A stretch of 11,128 nucleotides of DNA from an uncultured Sulfurovum sp. (GTDB lineage: Bacteria; Campylobacterota; Campylobacteria; Campylobacterales; Sulfurovaceae): contig CALDBH010000096.1 in NCBI GenBank assembly GCA_937938065.1, forward strand, positions 1-11,128, read 5' to 3'. Within the stretch, counting starts at the first letter, position 1. Every line of letters begins with the position of its first letter. The position numbers were made by a program, and so were the translations under genes. This document shows, in pieces, positions 1-5,634 of this stretch. Under the pieces are notes generated by a model. It had not been told where the DNA came from. It saw nothing but the letters and a program-made list of their open reading frames with translations, and ran no database searches.

Positions 1-1
1 A

Positions 2-38
2 TATTTCCTTGTTAATAAAAATTATCTTTAAGGAAATA
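2..38 (+). promoter_or_regulatory. Inverted repeat covering the peroxiredoxin ribosome binding site, with an internal Fur/PerR-like palindrome
   Basis: Bases 2-10 (TATTTCCTT) are the exact reverse complement of bases 30-38 (AAGGAAATA), and the second arm contains the AAGGAA ribosome binding site of the gene starting at 41. In RNA this could form a weak, A/U-rich hairpin hiding the site. Inside the loop, 15-25 reads ATAA-AAA-TTAT, an AT palindrome resembling the core of Fur/PerR boxes. Its position just before a peroxiredoxin gene, with a PerR-like gene next door, makes operator use plausible. Either signal could arise by chance in such AT-rich DNA, and the window starts too close to show the whole promoter. 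Confidence 0.3.
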
Positions 39-40
39 AC

Positions 41-637
41 ATGTTAGTAACTAAAAAAGCTCCAGATTTCACAGCAACAGCTGTACTTGCAAACGGTCAA
101 ATTGTAGACGGATTCAACTTAATGGAAAACCTAGGTGAAAAGGGTGCAGTACTTTTCTTCTATCCACTAGACTTTACATTTGTTTGTCCATCAGAAATCA
201 TTGCATTTTCACACAGAGCAAAAGAGTTTAGAGACAGAGGCGTAAATATTATCGGTGTATCTGTAGATAGTCAATTCTCACACTTCGCATGGAGAGAAAC
301 ACCAGTAGCTGAAGGTGGTATCGGTAGAGTAGATTTCCCACTTGTTGCTGACCTTTCTAAGCAAATTGCTAGAGACTATGATGTTCTTCTTGATGAAGCA
401 GTAGCACTTAGAGGTTCATTCCTTATCGATGCTGATGGTACAGTAAGACACGCAGTGATCAACGACCTTCCACTTGGTAGAAACATCGATGAGATGATCA
501 GAATGGTAGATACTATGTTATTTACTAACGAGCATGGTGAAGTATGTCCTGCTGGTTGGGTAAAAGGTGACGAAGGTATGAAAGCAGACACTGCAGGTGT
601 TGCTGAGTATCTTGCAAAACACGAAGGTGATTTGTAA
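41..637 (+). CDS. ahpC: Peroxiredoxin, typical 2-Cys (AhpC/Tsa family)
   Basis: This is a cytoplasmic thiol peroxidase that reduces hydrogen peroxide, organic hydroperoxides and probably peroxynitrite. It is probably recycled by a thioredoxin system, since no AhpF gene is seen here. The peroxidatic cysteine is C49 in the PxxxTxxC motif (P42, T46, C49), with the supporting arginine at R124. The resolving cysteine is C169 in a VCPAGW motif, which identifies the two-cysteine Prx1/AhpC class. A GGIG loop is present at 92-95, while the C-terminal YF motif of over-oxidation-sensitive enzymes is replaced by YL (190-191). At 198 residues the protein is full length. An AAGGAA site at 30-35, 5 nt before the ATG, supports the start. 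The next gene is a PerR-like regulator in the same direction, 85 nt downstream, which suggests peroxide-responsive control. Assignment to the family is secure; the physiological reductant is inferred. Confidence 0.96.
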   Translation: MLVTKKAPDFTATAVLANGQIVDGFNLMENLGEKGAVLFFYPLDFTFVCPSEIIAFSHRAKEFRDRGVNIIGVSVDSQFSHFAWRETPVAEGGIGRVDFPLVADLSKQIARDYDVLLDEAVALRGSFLIDADGTVRHAVINDLPLGRNIDEMIRMVDTMLFTNEHGEVCPAGWVKGDEGMKADTAGVAEYLAKHEGDL

Positions 638-644
638 CATTACC

Positions 645-672
645 ATATTCTCAAGCGTTAGCTTGAGAATAT
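645..672 (+). terminator. Perfect 12-bp hairpin after the peroxiredoxin gene
   Basis: Bases 645-656 (ATATTCTCAAGC) pair perfectly with 661-672 across a GTTA loop, 7 nt after the stop codon. Its position fits a transcription terminator or a 3'-end stabiliser. It lacks the usual run of T downstream (ATATATGAG follows), so termination may be partial, allowing some read-through into the regulator gene. Confidence 0.55.
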
Positions 673-722
673 ATATATGAGTTTACAATCGTAAGCTTAT
701 CTATATATTCAAAGGAGAATTC

Positions 723-1142
723 ATGACCGATTATGCAACACTACTCAAAGAGAGTGGGCTTAAAGCGACATTTCAACGTATGAATATATTGGAAAGAATA
801 GAAGTCTATGGGCATATGTCTATAGATACTATCTATGATGAAGTCATCAAAGCACATCCATCCCTTTCACTTGCAACAGTGTATAAAAATATCATTTTGA
901 TGGTAGAGAAGGGTGTACTTGTAGAAGTGCCAATCACAGGTAAAAAATCTAAATATGAACTCAGTAAAGAGGATCATATCCATTTGGTCTGTACAGAGTG
1001 TGGAGAAGTAGAAGATAAACCACAACACTCTGCTGCAGATGAACTATTTACTTCTATGACAGCCAAAGAGAACTTTACCTTAAGTAAGCAACAGGTTAAT
1101 CTTTATGGGGTTTGTACCCACTGTAAAGAGGCTGTTGCATAA
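723..1142 (+). CDS. perR: Fur-family peroxide-responsive repressor, PerR-like
   Basis: This is a metal-dependent DNA-binding repressor of the Fur family, most like PerR, which senses hydrogen peroxide through iron-catalysed histidine oxidation. Residues 1-80 form the winged-helix domain, with the recognition-helix segment SLATVYKNI at 49-57. The C-terminal dimerisation domain carries two CxxC pairs (C90/C93 and C131/C134) for structural zinc. By my alignment from memory to Bacillus subtilis PerR, the regulatory-metal ligands H37, H91, H93 and D104 correspond to H31, H85, H87 and D98. The fifth, D85, appears as Glu (E79). Asp at the D104 position favours PerR over Fur, which has Glu there. AAGGAG at 712-717, 5 nt before the ATG, fixes the start. 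The peroxiredoxin gene upstream is the obvious target. A plain Fur or other metal-sensing role cannot be excluded. Confidence 0.88.
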   Translation: MTDYATLLKESGLKATFQRMNILERIEVYGHMSIDTIYDEVIKAHPSLSLATVYKNIILMVEKGVLVEVPITGKKSKYELSKEDHIHLVCTECGEVEDKPQHSAADELFTSMTAKENFTLSKQQVNLYGVCTHCKEAVA

Positions 1143-1147
1143 TAACT

Positions 1148-1173
1148 TGTAGGCTTGATACTATCAACCTACA
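1148..1173. terminator. Bidirectional hairpin between convergent perR and yggS
   Basis: TGTAGG-C-TTGATA (1148-1160) pairs with TATCAA-CCTACA (1162-1173), giving a 12-bp stem interrupted by one bulged C at 1154. In practice the loop is about 5 nt. It fills the 35-nt gap between two convergent genes, where a shared terminator is expected. There is no strong T-run on either side, though the plus-strand flank is T/A-rich. Confidence 0.65.
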
Positions 1174-1177
1174 CAGT

Positions 1178-1861
1178 TTATTTAAACAATGCTGAACCAA
1201 CTCTCACTAAATTAGATCCACATTTTATAGCCAATTCATAATCATTGCTCATACCCATAGAACAAATAGTAGCACCATCTTTTTCCAGTTTCTCATAGAT
1301 ACTGTGGGTTGTTTCAAAACTCTGTTGTATCAGTTTTGTCTCTTCACTGTGTGCACCTATGGTCATGACACCTTTAAGATTGATCTGAGGGCAGGTTTCT
1401 TTTATCGTTTGGTAAATGTCAACAGCTTCTTCACTGCTTACTCCTGACTTACTCACTTCATTGGCTGCATTGATCTGAAGCAGGCAGTGCATTTTTGTCT
1501 CTTTTGCCAAAAGTTTTTTGTTAAGTTCATTTGCTAACTCTATACTGTCAAGCGATTGCATAAGAGTAGGGCGAAGATCTATAAGGTTATTGATCTTATT
1601 TTTTTGGAGTGTACCTATCATGTGCCATTCAAGTGGAAGTGCATCGAGTGCTTCCATACGTTCTTTAAGCTGTTGTACCTGATTTTCACCAAAGGCTCTT
1701 TGTCCCAATTCATACAATGTAGAGATGTTTTCGAGTTCAGTATATTTAGCCACAGTGACAAGTTTTACAATGTGGTGTTCACTCACTACTATACGTGCTT
1801 GTTCTATGTTCCATATTACTTCATCCAGATTTGCTCTTAAGTGTTCTTTGTCTAATATCAT
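1178..1861 (-). CDS. yggS: YggS/PLPBP-family pyridoxal phosphate homeostasis protein
   Basis: This is a single-domain, alanine-racemase-like TIM-barrel protein that binds pyridoxal 5'-phosphate but has no known enzymatic activity. In other bacteria the family buffers PLP and keeps amino-acid pools balanced. The PLP lysine is K39 in the TVAKY segment. Other family signatures are FGENQVQ, WHMIGTLQKNK, and near the end SMGMSND followed by a GSNLVRVG phosphate-binding stretch. At 227 residues it is full length. The C-terminus stops at LFK, slightly short of the FG extension seen in many homologues. The start is supported by an AAGGA site at 1870-1874. It lies 107 nt downstream of rseP on the same strand and could be co-transcribed with it, although the spacer contains stem-loops. 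Confidence 0.93.
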   Translation of the reverse strand: MILDKEHLRANLDEVIWNIEQARIVVSEHHIVKLVTVAKYTELENISTLYELGQRAFGENQVQQLKERMEALDALPLEWHMIGTLQKNKINNLIDLRPTLMQSLDSIELANELNKKLLAKETKMHCLLQINAANEVSKSGVSSEEAVDIYQTIKETCPQINLKGVMTIGAHSEETKLIQQSFETTHSIYEKLEKDGATICSMGMSNDYELAIKCGSNLVRVGSALFK

Positions 1862-1890
1862 ACTTATTATCCTTTTCTAATGAATTGCCT

Positions 1891-1966
1891 ACACGGCTAC
1901 GCTATCACTTCGACCGTGTTGGTTCTAAACCTATGAACTTGAAGCAGTTCAAGTCCACTTAACGGT
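1891..1966. repeat. Structured yggS/rseP spacer with several inverted repeats
   Basis: The 107-nt spacer is richer in GC than its surroundings and can fold in several ways. ACTTGAA and TTCAAGT (1937-1943 and 1948-1954) make a 7-bp stem with a 4-nt loop. GGTT and AACC (1921-1924 and 1928-1931) make a small hairpin. ACCGT (1913-1917) can pair with ACGGT (1962-1966) to enclose both. Alternatively ACACGG (1891-1896) pairs with CCGTGT (1914-1919). It may be an rseP terminator, an untranslated structured RNA or a dispersed intergenic repeat; the sequence alone cannot decide. Confidence 0.4.
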
Positions 1967-1968
1967 TT

Positions 1969-3021
1969 TCATCCCCAAAGTCTGTTGATATCATTATACA
2001 GTCCTAACATCATAAGACTGATCAGTATAGCCCAACCTACAAGTGTGATATACATCATAACCTGTTCACTGGCAGTTTTACCTGTAATCATCTCATAAAG
2101 GTTAAACATAATGTGTCCACCATCCAGTGCAGGTATGGGAAGTAGGTTAAGTACTCCCAAGTTCACGGAAATAAGAGCAGTAAAAAAGAAAAGTGCCAAT
2201 ATACCAGCAGAGCTTGCTTCAGCAGTAACATCAACAATGGTGATGATGCCTCCCAGTTTATCTGCACCTACCACACCCGTGATCAGTTTTTGTACACTCT
2301 CTACGATGAGTAAAGAGGCTTTTTTTGTCTCATCCCATGCATAATCAAGTCCATCTATAAAACCGAAGTAGACGGTCGTTTGTTTTCCCAAAGGACTGAT
2401 TCCGATGATACGTCTGGTGATCTTTTCTCCGAAGATATTTTGGTCCTCTATGACCTTTGGTGTAAGTTGCAGTGTGATCAGTCGTTGTTCGCGTTCTACG
2501 ATAAGCGTTATGTCACCTTTGCCACCATTAATATTTTTACCGATATTTTCCCAGTAGAGGATGTTGTTACCATTGACTTGGATAATCTTGTCTTCTTTGG
2601 TTAAACCTGCGCTAAATGCAGGTGTGTCTTTTCCTACTTCTCCGACATAAGGCAACAGCTTAGGGACACCAATGTTGGCGATGGCAAAATAAAGTAGAAA
2701 AGCCAGTAGGAAATTGGCAAAAGGGCCCGCTAGTAAGATGATAATACGCTGCCATGGTTTCTTTACATTGTATGAATCTTCATCATAAGAGATCGCGCTA
2801 GGATCAGAGTCATCCTGCCCTTTCATTTTGACATACCCGCCAAGAGGGATGGCTGAGAGACTCCATTCGGTTTTTCCTATCATCTTGGAGTAAAGTTTTT
2901 TACCAAAACCTATGCTGAAGACATCAACCTGTACACCAAAATAACGTGCTGCTGCAAAGTGCCCAAGTTCATGAAAAAAGATAAGTACCGATAAGACTAA
3001 AAGTGCAACTATAATGCCCAT
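1969..3021 (-). CDS. rseP: Site-2 intramembrane zinc metalloprotease, RseP family
   Basis: This inner-membrane M50 protease cuts substrates within or next to the membrane. The HExxH zinc site is H17-E18-L19-G20-H21 in the first TM helix, and the third ligand is D300 in the NLLPIPALDGG motif (292-302). The GGYVKM element of the family is at 61-66. A single PDZ domain spans roughly 120-190. Membrane segments are near 1-22, 93-116, 271-291 and 322-343. At 350 residues it is shorter than E. coli RseP (about 450), consistent with one PDZ domain rather than two. An AGAGG site and a perfect TATAAT lie upstream. As far as I know Campylobacterota lack the sigma-E/RseA pathway, so the substrate here is unknown; leftover signal peptides are a plausible alternative. 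Family assignment is secure. Confidence 0.95.
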   Translation of the reverse strand: MGIIVALLVLSVLIFFHELGHFAAARYFGVQVDVFSIGFGKKLYSKMIGKTEWSLSAIPLGGYVKMKGQDDSDPSAISYDEDSYNVKKPWQRIIILLAGPFANFLLAFLLYFAIANIGVPKLLPYVGEVGKDTPAFSAGLTKEDKIIQVNGNNILYWENIGKNINGGKGDITLIVEREQRLITLQLTPKVIEDQNIFGEKITRRIIGISPLGKQTTVYFGFIDGLDYAWDETKKASLLIVESVQKLITGVVGADKLGGIITIVDVTAEASSAGILALFFFTALISVNLGVLNLLPIPALDGGHIMFNLYEMITGKTASEQVMMYITLVGWAILISLMMLGLYNDINRLWG

Positions 3022-3047
3022 AAAATTCCTCTGTTCTAATATACTGA

Positions 3048-3053
3048 ATTATA
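3048..3053 (-). promoter_or_regulatory. -10 box of the rseP promoter
   Basis: On the minus strand this reads TATAAT, 27 nt before the rseP ATG. It would start transcription near 3041 and give a leader of about 20 nt containing the AGAGG ribosome binding site. No good -35 hexamer is seen, as is usual for Campylobacterota housekeeping promoters. Confidence 0.5.
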
Positions 3054-3088
3054 TCCAAGTGTTGTAAAAAATTGATATAGATTAAAAA

Positions 3089-3094
3089 TATAAT
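3089..3094 (+). promoter_or_regulatory. -10 box for the two-TM repeat protein gene
   Basis: A perfect TATAAT sits 39 nt before the ATG at 3133, giving a predicted start site near 3101 and a leader of about 32 nt. An alternative extended box, TG-C-TAAAAT at 3104-3112, would place the start site almost on top of the AAGGA ribosome binding site (3121-3125) and is less likely. The region is divergent with the rseP promoter. Confidence 0.42.
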
Positions 3095-3132
3095 GAAAAA
3101 TTTTGCTAAAATAAACTATTAAGGATAGAAAC

Positions 3133-4299
3133 ATGAATGAAAATAAAAATGGACCAGAAGATATAATTAGAAATGTTGAAGATGAAACCTCTGAAGTTAT
3201 AGAGGAAATGATAGATGAAATTGAAAATGAAGTTTTAGATATTGTAGAAGAAACAATAGAAAAATCAGAAGATGAAACTTCAGCAACGGAAGAAGAAACA
3301 ACAGAAGAAGTTGAAAACGAAGCCTCAGAGGGTGTAGAAGGAGCAGTGGATGACGTTCCTCTACCAGCGAAAGCAAAAAAACATGTAAGGGCAAAACACC
3401 TTATAGAAAAAGCAACAAGGATAGTGAACGAAGCTAATGCGCGCTCAACGGCATGTAAGCTCTTACTTGAGGCGGATTTGAAAGAGTATGATGATTCAAA
3501 ATCAGAGCTTAAAGCAGGTGGGTTTGATGCATGTGTATCGTTAGTCAAAAAATTAGGTTATCAGACAAAAGATGACGAGCCATCTGAAGAGACAACGGTG
3601 GTCTTCGAGACTAAAGAAGAGGTAAAGCCCTTAATAATAAAAGATGTTTCAAGTGGTAAATTTACAGGATTCATTTATGCCTTAGTTGGAGGATTCGCCA
3701 CGGCCGTTGGATTGGTCTACCTGGCAACAGAAAAATTAGAAATGACACTGAATGTGACCAAAGTACCTTCAGAAGATATTATGCAAAGTATTTTGGCCTG
3801 GTTTAGTACTACTATAGGTATACAGGAAGATGTTTACATAGGTGCAGGAGTATTTGGTTTTGCAGTACTTTTAGTCATGATTCTTATCTATGTTGCTCGT
3901 GTAAGGCTGAAAGCAAATAGCAATCTTCACTTTGCAGTGAAACAGTTTGTAGAAGCAGAACTTTACACAGAGAAAAAAGCCAACTGTAAATCTGAGATGG
4001 ACAAAGTGGATGCACATATTAAAGATACGATAGATACACTGAAGACATATGAAGTTCTTTTTAACGAACAAAAAGGAAAACTACAACGTATTCTTTATAT
4101 AGAAGGTGAAAAAGAGAAGAGTACGGAGTATCATGATAAATCATACTTAGAGATACGTGAAACAAATGAACTTATAAATATGATAAGGGATTTTATGAAT
4201 ATACCTATGTCAGAAGAGGGAAAACTTTCTTCTAGAAGTGTACTTTTTTTACAAAGTGCAAAAGATAAGATAGATAAAATGCTTGAAAGATATTATTAA
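3133..4299 (+). CDS. Two-TM membrane protein with acidic tandem repeat and helical C-terminus, unknown function
   Basis: I do not recognise this protein. Residues 1-75 are extremely acidic and low in complexity. They contain two tandem copies of a 30-residue period, each beginning EDETS (residues 16-20 and 46-50) with a matching EN-E spacing after it. Residues 80-145 are basic then mixed-charge and predicted helical. TM helices lie near 177-197 (glycine-rich) and 235-256, joined by a loop of about 37 residues. Residues 260-388 are highly charged and probably coiled-coil. RVRLK directly after TM2 suggests both termini are cytoplasmic. No enzyme motif or signal peptide is seen. AAGGA at 3121-3125 fixes the start. 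The gene is alone on its strand, divergent from rseP and convergent with the porin-like gene. A membrane scaffold or a small 2TM effector-type protein are possibilities, but neither has direct support. Confidence 0.85.
   Translation: MNENKNGPEDIIRNVEDETSEVIEEMIDEIENEVLDIVEETIEKSEDETSATEEETTEEVENEASEGVEGAVDDVPLPAKAKKHVRAKHLIEKATRIVNEANARSTACKLLLEADLKEYDDSKSELKAGGFDACVSLVKKLGYQTKDDEPSEETTVVFETKEEVKPLIIKDVSSGKFTGFIYALVGGFATAVGLVYLATEKLEMTLNVTKVPSEDIMQSILAWFSTTIGIQEDVYIGAGVFGFAVLLVMILIYVARVRLKANSNLHFAVKQFVEAELYTEKKANCKSEMDKVDAHIKDTIDTLKTYEVLFNEQKGKLQRILYIEGEKEKSTEYHDKSYLEIRETNELINMIRDFMNIPMSEEGKLSSRSVLFLQSAKDKIDKMLERYY
3178..3342 (+). repeat. 90-bp tandem repeat (two copies) inside the acidic N-terminus
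   Basis: Codons for residues 16-40 (3178-3252) and 46-70 (3268-3342) align at an exact 90-bp offset. Both begin GAAGATGAAAC and keep most glutamate positions (E16, E18, E24, E25, E29, E31, E33 match E46, E48, E54, E55, E59, E61, E63), with divergence between them. This looks like an old in-frame duplication rather than a recent one. Confidence 0.6.
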
Positions 4300-4327
4300 T
4301 AGGTAAATGATTTTTAGTAAGGAGAGG

Positions 4328-4371
4328 AACCCGAACACTCTCCGAAGAGAGTGGTGTATTCAAAACGGGTT
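4328..4371. terminator. Nested hairpin between convergent genes, UUCG tetraloop on the minus strand
   Basis: CACTCTC (4336-4342) pairs with GAGAGTG (4347-4353) around CGAA. Read on the minus strand the loop is C(TTCG)G, an exceptionally stable tetraloop. An outer 6-bp arm, AACCCG (4328-4333) with CGGGTT (4366-4371), can close around it with an asymmetric 12-nt bulge. The element lies 28 nt after the plus-strand gene and about 20 nt after the minus-strand porin gene, so it probably ends or protects both transcripts. On the plus strand it is followed only by a short TTTT (4370-4373). Confidence 0.65.
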
Positions 4372-4392
4372 TTAGGAGATTACAATTTTTGA

Positions 4393-5541
4393 TTAAAATT
4401 TGTAAGTTGCGATAAGTTCCATAACTTGCTCATCACCAGAACCATCACCATAATCAGTAATAGTATAGGCAGCATCTAGAGAGATACAGTCAGTAACTCC
4501 GTATCCTAAGATAAGGTCAAATTCTGATCCACTTTCAACACCATTTTCATATTCAAAGTCACCATAAGCAACAGATGCTGATACTCCGATGAACTCAGTT
4601 GCTGCAGAAACCATCCAATTATCACCAACTGAGCCAGATGTAGGAGTCATCCACATACTTGTGTAAAGACCATCCCAATCAACAAATCCTACTACTTCAT
4701 CTTCAACACTTACATACGCTGCTGCTAGGTCAAATCCTGCTAATGTTGCTTCTGCTTTAACACCATATGCTGTAGAACTATCCATCATATCCCAGTCTGT
4801 ATCTACATATTGTGCAGCAAGCTTGATGCCTGAAAGTTCTACACCTGCATCACCATAGACTTGAGTATAACCATAGTTATCATTGTTGTAGTACCAAACA
4901 CTTGCATCAAATGCATCACTGTATGAAGCACCTACTGTCCAGTTGTCACCATCAAGATCAGCAAAGTCTGTACCTGAGCCGTTCATTCTATATGCTTCAA
5001 TATATGAACCAACTAAAGTAAGGTTTGAGATAGATTTATTTACTACTGTATAAGCTTCAAATGAACCCGGAGCTAGTAACCAATCAAAACTTTGAATCAT
5101 TGGCGTGTCAAGAAGCTGACGACCAAGAACGAAAGTTGTATCACCATATGCTGCAGTGATGTTAGCAATGTTTAGGAAAGCAGCTGTCTCTTCACCTTCG
5201 AACTGATTCCAAACATCTGGATTGCTATAGGAATTTGTAAGGTTAGTAAAACCAACAGCTGTAACATTAGCAGTTACGTTATCTGTAATTTTGTGTGATA
5301 CATCTAAAGTAACAGCTGCACCTAATGCACTGCTATCTCCATTATACCAATCTAAATCACCATAACCATCTGTTGTAAAAGAGTAAAGTACAGCTTTACC
5401 ATTGATCGTTGTGTTACTGTTACACGCAGCAGCTTCAACTACTGGTGCTTCAACAACTGGCTCAACTGGAGCGATGTCTCCACCTGCGAATGCCGAACTA
5501 ATAGCTAGAGTTGCTATTAAACTTAATTTTGTAAACTTCAT
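4393..5541 (-). CDS. Outer-membrane porin-like beta-barrel protein
   Basis: Residues 1-19 form a classical signal peptide (KFTK, hydrophobic core, SSAFA cleavage site). A Pro/Val/Glu-rich linker (about 24-37) with C40 just after it follows. The rest, to residue 382, alternates short amphipathic strands with Asp/Gly/Asn-rich turns and ends ELIATYKF, with the terminal aromatic residue expected by the Bam machinery. The mature protein is acidic and has very few arginines. This fits the porins abundant in Campylobacterota outer membranes, which pass small solutes, but I cannot name a substrate or exact family. AAGGAA at 5547-5552 supports the start, and it has its own promoter 3' of pgsA. It is convergent with the two-TM gene. 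Porin-like identity rests on signal peptide, composition and C-terminus rather than a recognised domain. Confidence 0.85.
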   Translation of the reverse strand: MKFTKLSLIATLAISSAFAGGDIAPVEPVVEAPVVEAAACNSNTTINGKAVLYSFTTDGYGDLDWYNGDSSALGAAVTLDVSHKITDNVTANVTAVGFTNLTNSYSNPDVWNQFEGEETAAFLNIANITAAYGDTTFVLGRQLLDTPMIQSFDWLLAPGSFEAYTVVNKSISNLTLVGSYIEAYRMNGSGTDFADLDGDNWTVGASYSDAFDASVWYYNNDNYGYTQVYGDAGVELSGIKLAAQYVDTDWDMMDSSTAYGVKAEATLAGFDLAAAYVSVEDEVVGFVDWDGLYTSMWMTPTSGSVGDNWMVSAATEFIGVSASVAYGDFEYENGVESGSEFDLILGYGVTDCISLDAAYTITDYGDGSGDEQVMELIATYKF

Positions 5542-5571
5542 TTGTTTTCCTTATGTTTTAATTACGAAATG

Positions 5572-5580
5572 ATGATAACA
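5572..5580 (-). promoter_or_regulatory. Extended -10 promoter of the porin-like gene
   Basis: The minus strand reads TG-T-TATCAT, an extended -10 box with one mismatch to TATAAT, ending 30 nt before the ATG. The predicted start near 5565 gives a leader of about 24 nt carrying AAGGAA. The 93-nt gap after pgsA is otherwise very AT-rich. A small ATTAA/TTAAT palindrome further upstream (about 5586-5602) could be an operator but is weak. Confidence 0.45.
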
Positions 5581-5634
5581 TAAAAATTAATGAATGGTTA
5601 ATAGATAGTTGCTTAATTTTTAATCAATTTAGTT

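Noticed and set aside
681..699. TTAC-N4-GTAA palindrome before the PerR-like gene as an autoregulatory operator
   Set aside because: The arms are only 4 bp and do not match a Fur/PerR box well. I could not place a convincing promoter around it.
1556..1840. Plus-strand open frame of 94 codons opposite yggS
   Set aside because: It is antisense to the conserved yggS frame, is Cys/Phe/Tyr-rich, and shows no recognisable motif.
1944..1962. tRNA T-arm-like GTTCAAGTCC in the yggS/rseP spacer, possible tRNA fragment or attachment site
   Set aside because: The flanking bases do not form the 5-bp T-stem, and no acceptor, anticodon arm or CCA end is present; the sequence instead pairs in the ACTTGAA/TTCAAGT hairpin.
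3036..3548. Minus-strand open frame of 170 codons, serine-rich, opposite the two-TM gene
   Set aside because: It is the antisense reading of GAA/GAT-rich codons, which gives Ser/Phe/Thr runs. It spans the rseP/two-TM promoter region, and the plus-strand frame has the ribosome binding site and TM structure.
4300..4392. AAGGAG-like and TTTAGGAG motifs suggesting a small gene between the convergent genes
   Set aside because: The only start after TTTAGGAG gives an 8-codon TTG frame overlapping the porin gene end; the region is better explained by the hairpin.
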